Source: Folioceros fuciformis
Taxonomy: Eukaryota; Anthocerotophyta; Anthocerotopsida; Anthocerotales
Reading direction: 5' to 3'
Length of the DNA: 64,000 bases
NCBI GenBank assembly: GCA_049999805.1
Contig: JBNGIO010005933.1
Location: forward strand, 1 to 64,000
In this document: piece after piece, positions 1 to 11,600 of the stretch
Numbering within the stretch: position 1 is the stretch's first letter
Layout: every line of letters begins with the position of its first letter
The notes under the pieces: generated by a model
Seen by the model: only the letters and a program-made list of their open reading frames with translations
Database searches by the model: none
Told to the model about the DNA's origin: nothing
Made by a program: the position numbers and the translations under genes

Positions 1-948
1 GGGGGCATCAGCCTCAGCATCAGCACGGGTGAAAGCCAGTTTCAACACAGTGCTCATGGGCCCCAGGCTGCCCTGTACGGAACCCCTAGCTGCATCATAC
101 TCATCCGAATCTTCCTCAGCCGGATCTTCATCATTCAAGTAAAGCTCCCGGAGCGAGGCACAGAGCGGAAGAGCGTTTGCAATACACTGGGCTCCCTCCT
201 CATCCATGCCGATGTGATCCAGATACAGGACATTGAGACGGGGAGCGGTGGCCAGCATGCGAGCCAGGTGCTGTGCCCCTTCACCATCTCCCACTCTGTT
301 GTGGCTTATGTCCAAACATTCCAGGACAGAATCCTGGTTGAAGCCATCGACCAGGGCACCAAGTCCAGCGGCATCAAGCCCAATGTTCCGTGCCTCCAGC
401 CGTCGCAAGCTGCGACTAGAAGCAATGAGCTGGCCCAGGGCCTTGCAACCCGCCAGCCTTCCAAAACCTGAGCACGAATTCAGATCAAGAGATTCCAGGG
501 AAGGGCTGGATGCCAGGCCCTCCAACAGAACCGCGCATTCATTCTCCCGACCGATGCCGATTTGCCAATTGAAAGATATGTACAGCTTTCCGCCGAGACT
601 GCGGCACTGGCCAATAGCTGTCAATACCCGCTTGCGCACTCGCCAGTACCTGCCATCCGTCCTCATTGAAGCTCCCCATGTGAAGAAATCGCCGTACGCC
701 TGTCCGCCCAAGTCGGGGAGTTGGGTCACGGCGTGCCCTTCCAGATCTTCCAGCAGCTGTTGCAGCTTTTCCGGCAACTCGGGCCAGTCATAGTTCTTCT
801 CCATCATGCTGAAGACATCGCCGTACTCCTCCCTGTCCATGTCGTCGGGAAGTTTGGAAAGGGCATGGATAGTTCATTCCACATGTACCAGCAGCTGTTG
901 GACTTTATACGACAACTCGAGCCAGCCATAGTCCTCCTGCTCCGCCAT
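1..948 (-). CDS. ROCO family copy 1: N-terminal and LRR part, cut by the window edge
   Basis: This is the 5' part of a ROCO-family gene that runs off the left edge. The first ATG (948-946) opens the family's usual MAEQED start but meets TGA at 876-874 after 24 codons. An in-frame ATG at 840-838 (or 807-805) restarts a frame that stays open to base 1. The restart carries a second version of the N-terminal block (PELPEKLQQLLEDLEG), so the N-terminal unit looks internally duplicated. LRRs of ribonuclease-inhibitor type follow (repeated LxxLxLxxC/N and SLRRLEA motifs). The codon that is TAG in copy A (near 11211) is CAG here, so this copy is intact at that site. Roc, COR and any caspase part lie outside the window. 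The start at 840 is an inference; an unspliced 5' exon is an alternative. Confidence 0.75.
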
Positions 949-1640
949 GCTGCGCTAAGCTGCGCTTTCCAATGCAAGCAAATCTGATGAATGGATTGTA
1001 TGTATCATTCGTTTTGTAGCAGGGGCAGCAACCTCACAGCACGCACTCGAGGATTGCGACACCAGACAAGGACAGGCTACGGGACAGCCAACTCACAAGC
1101 ACACACGCGCGGAGGGTTGGGACACCAGACAAGGATAGGCCAGCAGCCAGCAGCCAGCAACCTCCCAACAACACACTCGAGGAGGATTGGCAAACCACAC
1201 CAGGATAGGCTAGGGGACGACAACCTCACAACACACACACTGGGTAAGGATAGGGACACCAGAGGTGTGGTAGCCGGCAATAGAGCTGGCAGGTCTCACT
1301 CACTCTCTCTCCACTCATCAACGCGTGAGCGTGCGCGTGCTTGACTTTTCCCCTCCCCCGCGCTCTCTCTCTCTGCGACCAGTGGATATTCCTCCTACAT
1401 ACATACTTGTGTGCGTGCAGAATTTTATCAAACCGTAGCTACCTAGGTGTTGTGGACTCACTGGGCCAACCAGCATCGTGGACAGGACAAGACACGACAT
1501 CCATCGTGGACACGACCTCCATCGTGGACACGACCTCCATCGTGGACATGACTCGACACGAAAGGTTTGTGGGCGGTCGGACCCAGCACCTGAGCTCAGC
1601 TTAGGTCAGTTGGGTTCCTAGCCCAGTCATCGTCATCCGT
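949..1640 (-). repeat. ROCO 5' flank, instance R1
   Basis: This upstream region is shared by the ROCO copies. It holds imperfect ~50-60 bp tandem units (about 1020-1265) built on 'caccagacaaggataggc' plus 'aacctcacaacacacac', then a C/T-rich tract. It ends in the block with 'gtttgtgggcg' and 'cctagcccagtcatcgtcatcc' that recurs beside the other copies (R2 11834-12779, R3 19960-20430, R4 24041-24312, R5 29987-30715). Position and conservation suggest promoter plus 5' leader, but no TATA box could be assigned with confidence. A short triplication of 'catcgtggacacgacctc' lies at about 1500-1550. Confidence 0.7.
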
Positions 1641-2155
1641 TCCTTTGGACTCATCAGGGGGAAACGCCCGCCACGCTCATCACTCTCGCCCGCTCCCCTC
1701 CCCTCCCCAGGCGTTGCCACTTGTCTTGGCATCTTTTTATCAACTTCCTGGACCCCTCCGTCTGGCAGCACATCCAAAACACCAAGACAGAAAACAATTC
1801 TCTGACTTTGTCCCCCCTTGTCGAAAAGCGAATGGGGTGTGGAGAAAGAGAGGTACACCATCCCACCACCTTCCTCCATCACAACTTACCATCACGTCAC
1901 CAGGTTCAGGCCACTAACGCTTGCACACTACTCTGTACCAACTTTAGATCGTCAGTGAATTCACAATCAAGCAGTCAGCTCAGCATAGTGCGTGTGAATG
2001 GCATGGCTAGAATGGCATGGCTACCAAATGATGAAGTCTGCAAAACACTATGCTGCGCCTCGTTCGCGTTTCCTGCAAGTATTCCCCCCTCCTGCTCCGA
2101 CCTACCGCAGACGCGTCCGCACGCCAAGCCTCTAACCCTATGCGCAACATATTTC
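1641..2155. other. No gene recognised
   Basis: Open frames occur on both strands, but none carries a recognisable motif and several overlap in antisense, as expected by chance. Nothing is annotated here. Confidence 0.5.
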
Positions 2156-2465
2156 CTTAAGGAAGCGTCCTGTTTTATGTATCCGTAATTAATATATTAA
2201 AAACTTAATGTTGTAAAAATTAAAATAAATCATAAAATTAATGCATGCATGTTAGTTAACGTAACTTAAGTAATTTTGTACATTGTTGCTAAAAAGTGAT
2301 CACTCTCTATTTCCTGAAGGGGTGTCCCGTTTTATGTTTCCGTAATTAACATATTACAAATTTAATGTTGTAAATATTAAAGTAAATCGCAAAATTAATC
2401 CATACATGTTAGTTAATGTAACTTAAGTAATTTTGTATATTGTTGCTTAAAAGTGATCACTCTCT
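2156..2465. repeat. Tandem duplication, two ~155-bp AT-rich units
   Basis: Two adjacent copies begin near 2156 and 2316. They share 'gtcc(t/c)gttttatgt', 'ccgtaattaa', 'aacttaagtaattttgta' and 'aaagtgatcactctct'. They differ at scattered bases, so the duplication is not very recent. No coding content is visible. Confidence 0.85.
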
Positions 2466-4299
2466 CAGTTTGCAGCTCTTATGCTACTCACTAGCTTGAT
2501 TTTGTGGATGGAGCTAATCTCAAACCCTGAACTTTCACTCTTTCTCAAACCCATGGATAATATTTACATGAAAAATGTCTTGTACAGAATTTTGTACTGG
2601 ACACAATAGCCATAGTCTTCATATGCCATGAAAAATATGTACAATATTATTCTTTCATACAATGCGCGACAGGATTTGTAATATATGTTTCTAAGTAATA
2701 TGAGAGAAGTAGTACTTTAAACCTTTTGGCAAGAATATAATGTAGTGAGCCCTAAAGAACCTAACGAGAAGTGGTGAGCCTTAAAGAACGTAATGAGACG
2801 TAGCACAAGCTAGACTTCTGTAGTCTATAAACGTTGAAAAAAGTAATAGTTTTAAAACAAGCTGTTTGCTCTACTTGCCTGTTAGTCGTAAATTTATGTA
2901 ATGGGTCCTCAATGACATCTAATACCAAACCCATTGATTGGAGAATGCAATTAAGTGTTGCTGCATGGTTCGAAAGAGTCGTAGAGAAGAAGTTATGTAG
3001 ATTATGGCGCACTTGAATAATGAGGAAGCTAAACAGAAACCAAGTCAACATGGAGAAACTCAGATTATGTGAACGTGGTGAACTCAAATGATGAGGAATC
3101 TAGAGAGAAAACATGTCAACATGGTGAACTTAGACAATAAGGAAACTATAGAGGAAACAAATCAACCACTAGAGAAGTAGCTAGAGTCATATTTGATGAG
3201 AATCATAGACTAGCTCTAGTGTTGTGTAGTGCATTAAGTGTAGAAAGTACATACCTTTGTAGGAAAGGTTGTTGTGATCATAAAATGATTATAACTAAGA
3301 AAATAACTAATCACCTACTTAAGGAATCCACCTAGTACTCGTGGTGCCCTTGTGAAGAGTGTGTTATTTTATGAATATCGAGCCAGAACAAAACCCTTGG
3401 ATTAGGTTTTTAGCTCACACAAAGATGTTCAATATAAAATTTGTTGGAAGTAAGGGAAGGAAAGAAGCAGAGAAGGATACTAGTAGTATGCAAATAGTAC
3501 AATAACATAACAAACATGCAGCATTGTCCCATGCACAACCTTACTCTAAATGCCTATGCGGCGGGTTTGGGTTTGCTGTATCATGCATTTCGTGTCACCT
3601 GCAGCGATCACCCCTGAACAAAGAGACGCCCGTGAAAAAAGTGGAATCGCGAATGATGTGAACGGAACAGTCGGGTGAAAGGTAGGCGTCAACGTTTCAG
3701 AGCTGTCTTTTCTTCGATGCTGGAGGATGTCCATTGTGGGATTTTCCTCTGAACAACAATCTATTCGTCTCATGCTCCACAACGGCCATGAGTGGACTGC
3801 TTGTGCTGCACGAGGCGGCGGACATGGTAACGGATCTATCCCTCTGTCAGCACGGCGCTGACGGAGAAGCCCAACAGCCATGACAAGCCCTAGCAATTGT
3901 ATAAGGATGCGAGGCACGCTACCAAGGAGGGGGAACGTGATGAGATCATTTTTCAGGCGCTGGAGGATGTGCTGTGCTGGGCTGGATGCCCAGCCTGGAT
4001 GAACGAGCCAATGAACGATTGAGGGTAGATCCCCTGGCTGAAGGAACGATTGAGGGCAGCTGATCTGCACTGCACCTGATTCGACCAGGATTCGAGCCAA
4101 GCAGCTCTCCTCGTTTTGCAGTACACCAAGTGCGAGTCAGTCCGTGCCTGGGTGCTCTCGAATTCAACATCTAATCCTCAACCACCAGAGCATCATACCT
4201 TACTGGTAGTGCTATCCGGAATGAAATTGTTCCACACTGCCTGACGTGCTCTTGGTCCACCTGAAAGCAAGCCGAAAGATCAAACCATGAACAAGCAAC
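2466..4299. other. AT-rich intergenic stretch, no gene recognised
   Basis: Bases 2466-3540 are AT-rich and contain diverged short repeats around 3050-3170 ('catgtcaacatggtgaactt'-like units). A 184-codon minus-strand frame at 3546-4100 has no recognisable domain and low-complexity-like composition, so it is not called as a gene. Confidence 0.5.
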
Positions 4300-4725
4300 A
4301 CAAGGGCTGCGACCGTTCTTCATACTAGGCAGATGTGCACGCTTTCCCTGCATTACTTGTGTGGCGCTGGCGAGCTCTTCAGGCTCGAAATGCACTTGAC
4401 TCATTTCCGTCACCGGGCCGCGGGGACTAAATCTGGTCTGCATCACGGCTTCGCACAATCAACCCCATCCTACTATTTCCTTCTGTTGTAGTTCTGGCAT
4501 TAAATTTCCAGTCCCGAGGACTAGCATGCACCATGATCGATCCGACACTCTTCCAGCAGTGGGACAAGTTTGATAAAAAATAAGTTCCTAACGGTCGAAG
4601 CTCTTGAAGAGCTCATCCTAACTTCATGAGGCGTGACCTCCAGCCACCATCACTCGTATCTGTTTCTATTAAGCAAGTGTCGATGAAGGCACGTGGTAGC
4701 CTCAGCCACGGGTGACGATGGGTTC
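4300..4725. repeat. Segmental duplicate of 13838-14256
   Basis: The stretch from 'acaagggctgcgac' through 'gaaatgcac', 'ccgggccgcgggga', 'aatctggtctgcatcacggc' to 'aagcaagt..cgatgaaggcacgt' recurs in the same order and orientation at 13838-14256 with scattered mismatches. At 13.8 kb it lies directly upstream of a truncated PPR gene. Here the PPR part is missing. It marks one boundary of the PPR/ROCO duplication unit. Confidence 0.8.
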
Positions 4726-4849
4726 GCACGATGTCGTTCGTCTAATGCACAACAGCGGCAATGAGTGACCATCCAGAGACCTACCGCTCGGTTTTGTCTA
4801 GTGTCACTGTTACAAGAAGGCTCCTAAGGCGCTCCAGATGCGATTTGAG

Positions 4850-5400
4850 TGAGCGACATCCTGTTCCAGCTTTAGTTGGCTGCTCGGAAACTGAAATATA
4901 CATCCTAAGATGAAAACGAAAGATGTGAAAACCAAAAGACCACCATCCTATACTTCTTCAAGCCTCTTCAAACCTAGAGCTGGAGCTGTGTACGAAACCG
5001 CAATGCCACACGTTCTTTCCTCCCTACCCATAGCATCCATGAGCCATCATCTGTTCATGCAAATCAAGATGCGGTGACAGGTCTCTCTTGCCAAGCAGGA
5101 ATTAATGCGTAGAAAGGGAGAAGACAGAAAATGCTCTAAGAAGCAGTTTCATATAGTCACCGACAAACATTTAGCATGTCGCTGAAGACGATACCCGACA
5201 TTTGATTGAAAGCATTACAGGCCCCAGCTGGCCACACGCTAGCCAGGCATATGGAGAGCATGGAATGATCAACACCACTGGCGCTTTATATCGACCTGGG
5301 ACCCTGGAATCTTTCCTTCCATCCTTGTACGGTTATTTGCAGAACCTCCATGGGCCTGGGCTTGCCAATCAAGCTTGTTAGCATGTTCATCACGCTTCTA
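4850..5400. repeat. Diverged counterpart of the ROCO copy B 3' flank
   Basis: Several landmarks occur here in the same order as in 25360-25850, just beyond the caspase end of copy B: 'gacatcctgt.ccagctttg', 'acatcct', the 'ccatgagccatcatctgttcat' block, 'gacatttgattgaaagcattacaggccc', 'cacacgctagcca.ccaggcat' and 'gacctggga'. This is the expected 3' flank of ROCO copy A, now separated from it by the Copia insertion at 5411-8656. Confidence 0.65.
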
Positions 5401-5410
5401 TCACAGAGTG

Positions 5411-5536
5411 CTGTTAAAAACAGTGAGTACCAAGATCAATCTATGTTTCAGCACATGGTATTATCCTATATATCCTGGGATATACTTACAGCATTCTAGT
5501 CTAGATGTGTTGTTACCAACCCTATGGATTTCTAAC
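5411..5536 (-). repeat. Copia 3' LTR
   Basis: On the minus strand the LTR begins TGTTAGAAATCC right after the polypurine tract GAGTGGGAG (plus 5537-5545). The distal end, near 5411, is placed at a '...TTTTTAACAGCA' end and is approximate. At ~125 bp it is short, as in many plant Copia elements. There is no second LTR to compare with. Confidence 0.65.
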
Positions 5537-5578
5537 ACTCCCACTCAACACATCGACCATCTAATTTATAAATCTTAC

Positions 5579-6720
5579 TCAATTAACCCTAGCATCAACA
5601 TGAACCCTAAACTTCATATGCTTTTCTAAGGCTAGACCTTTGGTAAGAACATCAGTCAGCATGTTCTCTGTATGACAATAAGCTAATTCTATTTCTTTCG
5701 ATTGGACTTTCTCCCTAATGAAATGATGCTTAACTTCAATGTGTTTCGTCCTTGCATGAAAAATAGTATTCTTGGCCAAATGAATGCAGCCTTGATTGTC
5801 ATTGAAGATGAGGGTTGCTCCCTTCTACTTGAATCCCATCTCTTCAAGCAATCTACGAAGCCATATGGCTTCCACTGTTGCAGCTGAGGTTGCCATGTAC
5901 TCTGCTTCTGTAGAGGATAGTGCTATTGTGGGTTGACGTCTACTGCTCCACGAGATGGCTCCCCCAAATAGCATGAAGGCATATCCAATGGTAGACTTGC
6001 GGGTATCGACATCTCTTGCCCAATCTGAATCGCACAATCCAACAACCTAGGCTTCTTCTTTTTTATTTTGGTAAGTTAATTTTCAGTGCTTTGTACCCTA
6101 TAGATACCTGAAAATTCTCTTGACTGCTTGATAATGCTGTTGTTGAGGATTGACCAAGAATTGGCTCACAACCCCCACTGCCTCTGCGATGTCTGGCCTT
6201 GTGCTTGTTGCCAAATAGGTGAGACAGCCAACAGGACGCTGGTAAAGATTTTTGTCTACTCTTTCTGTCACCTTTTCATTTGTAGGATTTGCTTCCTTTG
6301 ACAGTTTCTCGTTGAGGATCATGGGCGTTCTTGTCGGTTTACAATCTTGGATTCCAAAACGCTCCAGTATGTTCTCCACATATGTTTGCTGACTTAAGGA
6401 GATTACCATGTTGATCCTTTGTCTTTCCACCTTTATTCCTAAGAAAAAATGGAGCTTGCCCATGTCTTGCATATCAAAACTTTCTTTGAGGTTCCTCTTA
6501 GTTGAGTTTAAAAGTTCCACATTGTTGCTAGCAATGATCAAGTCATCCACGTACACGGCAGTGATAACAATGGATTCTCCCACTTGCTTCACATATATAT
6601 TCCAATCAACGCTAGTTCTCTTGAAATCTTTAGACTGTAAGTGATTATCGAGCTTACGATACCAAGCAAGGCAGATTGTTTAAGACCGTAGAGAGCCTTC
6701 TGCAGCTTATAAACTTCGCC
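5579..6720 (-). pseudogene. Copia reverse transcriptase/RNase H remnant
   Basis: The 3' end of reverse transcriptase is recognisable: KLQKALYGLKQ near 6690, then VYVDDLIIA (YVDD catalytic motif) and the DMGKLHFFLGI and RPDIAEAV blocks (6592-6098). RNase H follows with SDWARDVDTRKSTIGYAF and SSTEAEY (6037-5825) and TKHIEVKHHFIREKV plus ENMLTDVLTKGL (5779-5579). The N-terminal half of reverse transcriptase, including the first catalytic aspartate, is deleted between the integrase tail and the KLQKALYGLKQ block. Frames change at about 6045-6095 and 5780-5825. The element is non-functional. Confidence 0.9.
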
Positions 6721-6929
6721 TTCTTTTCCTAGGGGTAAGGCTCCAACAGCGTCTTCAACCGTAGAAACATTAGGAGTGTCTCCCCCTTCCCCCCTTATGT
6801 CACCAGGTTGAGAAGAGTCGTCAAACATCGGATCAGGCGGGTCAAGGTGGCAGCTAGTTGGAGAAGGCACATCATTATCTCCGGCAGATGGAACATTTGA
6901 AGGGCCCACTCCAGGCATCAACTCGACAG

Positions 6930-7683
6930 CACCCTGAAAAACAATGTCCCTACTAAAAAAGACCTTCTTCGTAGTAAGATTGTATAACCTATAGCCTTTC
7001 ACAGCATCTGAATAGCCAAGCAGGAGACACTTCGTTCCATTAGCATCCCATTTGGTCCGGCTCTCCTTCGGGATACAAGCGTAGACCATGGAACCGAAAA
7101 CCTTCAAATGTCGGATATCAGGTTTTATACCGGACCATGCTTCCTCTGGTGTCATACTATGTACAGCTTTTGTCGGAACTCTATTCAACACATAGGTTGC
7201 TGTCATGACAGCCTCTCCCCAAAAGTTGACTTGCAAGCCGCTGTGAAACAACATGCACTTGGCTGCTTCCACAAGGCTCTGTATCTTCCGCTCCGCGACT
7301 CCATTTTGCTGCGGAGTGTGTGGAATCTTGAGTTGCCGTTTGATGCCGTTTTCCTTACAAAAACTTTGGAACTGAGAAGAAACATATTCTCCTTCATTGT
7401 CGCTCCGAAGCATCTTAAGGCATTCACCACATTCAGTCTCCACCATACTCTTTCACTCCTTAAAAGTCTGGAACACCTGAGATTTTTCTTTCAAAAGGTA
7501 AGTCCACATCTTCCTTGTAAAATCATCAACAAAGATGAGCATGTAGCGATTCCCACCCTGTGTAGGGTTTCGCATGGGCCTGCTCACGTTAGTGTGGACT
7601 AATTCCAGTGCCTTCTGCACACGATGTGTCGCAGCTTTAGGAAACTTTGTGCGATTTAGCTTCCCATCTGACATCCTGGACAC
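6930..7683 (-). pseudogene. Copia integrase remnant
   Basis: Integrase core blocks are clear on the minus strand: GGNRYMLIFVDDFTRKMWTY (7683-7453), then LRSDNEGEYVSSQF with PHTPQQNGVAERK and the VNFWGEAV, LKVFG and GYSDAVKGYRLY blocks (7446-6930). DD and E catalytic positions are visible in VDD, SDN and the glutamate of VAERK-type context. The frame is broken at about 7446-7453. Confidence 0.9.
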
Positions 7684-8656
7684 AATTGTGTTACAGTAAT
7701 CTCCTTCAAATCTAATCCTGTCACCATGTCATGAGTCATCATCTGCTTGAGTTTGTCCACTCCGATGTGGCCCAAACGCTGATGCCATAAATCGATAGAC
7801 TCTATGTGGTTGTATGAACTAGCCAGGAACGTACAAGCTTGCTTTCTCATTGAAGCACAAAGTTTGTACAGATTTCCCACACGAACACCATGAGCAACCA
7901 CGTGTGATGGCTCAGGCTGTACAGGTTGAATGCAACAGCCTGTAGAGTTGAAGACTATTTCATGACCTGCATTTGCAATGCGCGCAACTGGAAGAAGATT
8001 CTTCGCGAGATTAGGTACATGATGCACATTCTCTATACGTGCGGGGTTGCCGCCCTGCAACTGAATGTGTAAGACTCCTTTCCCCTCAATATCATGTGAC
8101 GTATTGTCACCGAGTGTGTAGTGTATTATCACTGTATGGCCCTTTGAGAGTCTAGTGTAGCCAGTGAACCCTGGAAGGTTGTAACTGAAGTGCTGAGATG
8201 CACTAGAGTTGAGATAAAGATTCTTATCCTTCGTAGATGAAGTAGCTCCATCGCTAGCCACAAAAGATTGTTCCTATTGAGGTTGCTGACTCGCTTGATT
8301 GGCTTGATAGGATTTCTCCTTCTTCGACTCGTCTGCCAACCTAGTTGTACATTCTTTGGCGTGATGACCTGGCTTCCTGCAATAATAGCAAGATCCTTTC
8401 ATCGTACGGCTCGTACCATCCTTCTTCTTCTCGTCTATAGACTTGGACTCGTCCTTAGACTTGAACTTTGCCTTTCATGGTGAAAAGGACGGCATCATCA
8501 GTCTTCTCTTTCTTGTTTGAAAACTCCAATTCCTCGTGCAAAAGCAATCCGACCACCTCATCCAACGACGGCGGTTTGTCGTTTGATTGCATCGTGACCG
8601 TTGTCCTAAAGGCCGACACAAGTGGCTTGTAGAGTGGCAACTGTTGTGATATCTAG
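7684..8656 (-). pseudogene. Copia gag and protease remnant
   Basis: The gag C-terminus (YKPLVSAFRTTV...LLLHEELEF, 8640-8470) is followed after a frameshift by a CCHC zinc knuckle, CYYCRKPGHHAKEC, at about 8380-8420. An in-frame TAG (near 8276) then precedes protease. The protease active site reads YLNSSASQHF where a D-S/T-G-A signature is expected, so the catalytic aspartate is Asn and the glycine is Ser. The GAG-pre-integrase HxxxH/CxxC zone is present (LWHQRLGHIGVDKL, CPGCQMG). Confidence 0.85.
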
Positions 8657-11600
8657 AAGGCACTTCATCAGATGCTGGTTGAGAACCGATTGACTGTGTC
8701 GGTGAATNNNNNNNNNNCACTTCATCAGATGCTGGTTGAGAACCGATTGACTGTGTCGGTGAATACACAGTGTGAGCTTCGCCACACACTCAGTCCTGAT
8801 GATCCCTTCTACTAGTTCAACTCCAGGACTACCTTCAGGAGAGGCACAAAATGCTCTCAGTTGCGCAACAATCCTCTGCTGGAGAAACTGGATCGTTTCG
8901 TCTTTGCTCTTGAGTGACCTCATCAAAATGTCAACACGATCCCCAATGTCCCCGGTCTCGTCCCGAATATCCCCACTGCTCTCCAGAAACACGTCTATAC
9001 CATCGTAGTTAAATCTGATCAAGTTACGCGCAATGCTATACTGATGAGACTGCATACCGCAGAGCCCATCGAACAAGATCTGTCGTAACTTGACCTGCAA
9101 TGCACAAGCAATGGCCATGTCATAAAACCCAAGAGAGGTTATATGACTAACAAAAGAGACAGCTCAGACGGCAACGTACCTGGAATCTTGGAAAGCAGCC
9201 TGGACCGAGAATGTCTTTGTTTCATCTCGGCATTGTAGCCGCCTGCCTACATAATTGTACTTGGACCACGGACCACCTTTCCAGTCCAATTGTCGTTTCC
9301 CTTGAAGAGCTTTACCTTCGGCGTCATCCAAGGTGAAGGGAACGAAGAATCCAGGCCTTGGATTCGCATCATCTCGATAGCACAAGTTTAGTCTCATCAT
9401 CAACGATACCAAATCTTCAACACGAATCCTGTCGGCCGCGTGCGTGTCCTCGAGGATCCGGGTCAAGGTGTCGTTGAGGAGGACTTGAGCAACAAATCCA
9501 CGGTCTCGCGATCTCCCCAAGGAAGGCTGTCCGGCTAGGCGCTCAATGAGATGGCCCAGGAACGAATGACTGATCCAGTGTGGATTTACCACCACAGCAT
9601 CTGCATCTGCATCTTGGAACCAGATGACCCGGCCTGCATTGTGCAGATAGGCAAGAATTGCTTGAAGGCGTTGCTCATCAAATTCTTCAAAAACCTTTTT
9701 GCATCTCTCCTTGGCCACCAGAGGCTGACCTGGATTTTGAGATACCCAGTGAGTCAAAGCAGCACTGAATCGATTGCACGCCTCCGGGACCCAAAACAGA
9801 GGAAGCGCAAATAGCTCTTGAAATGATTGGAATAGCTGCTCCAGCAAAGGTTGCACAGTCTGTTTAGATCGAGCATCCATGAAGAAAGGCGTTGTCCTGA
9901 TAAGAAGTACCTCCTCGAAAGTCTTGGCCAACTCTTCCACGACTGGTTGCAGCAGACGAACCAGTAATTTAGCCTCCAGATCCTCCATCTGATCCTTATG
10001 AGTGACAACCACAAATACCCGAGGCAAACAGGAACCCACGTTGCGAGAATTGGAGTGGACGAATCTAAGCCAAAACTTGAAGCTGTTTCTGAACTTGTCC
10101 AGCAGCACTTCATCGGACGGAAGGGGTTCGACAGGCTTGTGGGCATCAAGTGGGTTGAATGTGAACAGGAAGACACATGTCTGGTTGAAGCTGGGGAACA
10201 AGTAGTCTTGCAGAGCTCGGTAGTGAGCTTGTCCAGCCAGATCCCAAATGGTAACTTCCATCTCGTCGTCGTTGCGCAGCACCTCGATTTCTATGCCTTC
10301 CGTTCGGGGCACAGTTCCGAAACGGCTGCAAGAACATATCCATCCCCAAGCTGAAGACAGATGTTCCCGGAGGGAGACAAGAAGCGACAGGTTGAGTGAT
10401 GCGCGCCATGCGGTGATCATGATGTTTCGGAGAGTGGTCTTCCCTGCGTAAGGTGCACCGCACAGGAAAAGGCGGCCGACCCTGGGCTTCACAGCCTCTT
10501 GCCCCTCCAAAAGCAAAGGCCAGTAGGCCCTGTGACTAACATTGCGTGCCAACGTCGCGTTGATGATGGCCTGCTTTCCCTCTCTCCCCCAGTTTGTGTC
10601 CTCTACGTCGACTTTCTGTAAAGTGGTGTTGACTTGGAGGTACTGCATCAACTCTCTGAACAGCTCATCGCCGAGTCCGTCGCAATACCAAAAGCAGAGC
10701 TCCTTCAAAGACGTATTTTTCGCCAAAGACTGCACCAACGCTTTCATGAAAGAGGGCCACTTAATCCTTTTCAAAACCAGGTTGCGTAAAGATTTGCAAT
10801 CCAGAAACGACATCGAAAATTCACTTAACGACTCGTCACCCTGATAGTCGCACAACTGAAGTGCGGAGAGGGTGGAGTTGTGGCGCCAGGCGTCCAGGCC
10901 GAACTTGACAACAAAAAAGCTGATCCTAAGCTCCGTGATACAATCGTTGGTGCGCAACATTCCGGCCAGCGCGTCGGCCAGGCCTGGCTCGTCTCTGTTC
11001 CTCCTGATATCCAACTTCAGCGTGGTGACTCCAGATATGGGGGCATCAGCCTCAGCATCAGCACGGGTGAAAGCCAGTTTCAACACAGTGCTCATGGGCC
11101 CCAGGCTGCCCTGTACGGAACCCCTTACTGCATCATACTCATCCCAATATTCATCATTCAAGTAAAGCTCCCGGAGCGAGGCACAGAGCGGAAGAGCGTT
11201 TGCAATACACTAGGCTCCCTCCTCATCCATGCCGATACTATCCAGATCCAGCTCATTGAGACGGGGAGCGGTGGCCAGCATGCGAGCCAGGTGCTGTGCC
11301 CCTTCACCATCTCCCACTCTGTTCCAGCTTAGGGTCAAACACTCCAGGACAGAATCCTGGTTGAAGCCATCGACCAGGGCACCAAGTCCAGCGGCATCAA
11401 GCCGAATGTTCCATGCCTCCAGCCGTCGCAAGCTGCGACTAGAAGCAATAAGCTGGCCCAGGGCCTTGCAACCCGCCAGCCTTCCAAAACCTTCGCACCG
11501 ATATAGATCAAGAAATTCCAGGGAAGGGTCGGATGCCACGCCCTCCAACAGAACCGCGCATTCATCCTCCCGACCGATGCCGATTCCCCAACTCGGGTCG

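Larger units (their letters stand above)
5411..8656 (-). mobile_element. Defective Ty1/Copia retrotransposon, 5'-truncated
   Basis: A minus-strand Copia element runs in the order gag, protease, integrase, reverse transcriptase, RNase H, 3' LTR. The 3' LTR (about 5411-5536, minus strand) starts TGTTAGAAATCC and is directly preceded by a polypurine tract, GAGTGGGAG. No 5' LTR is present: the gag end abuts ROCO copy A sequence at about 8656. The coding part is interrupted by stops and frameshifts and lacks the first half of reverse transcriptase, so it cannot move by itself. It occupies the place where the caspase exon of ROCO copy A should be. Confidence 0.9.

Noticed and set aside
3546-4100. 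184-codon minus-strand frame
   Set aside because: No domain, no homologous frame kept in the duplicated partner segment, and composition is not gene-like.
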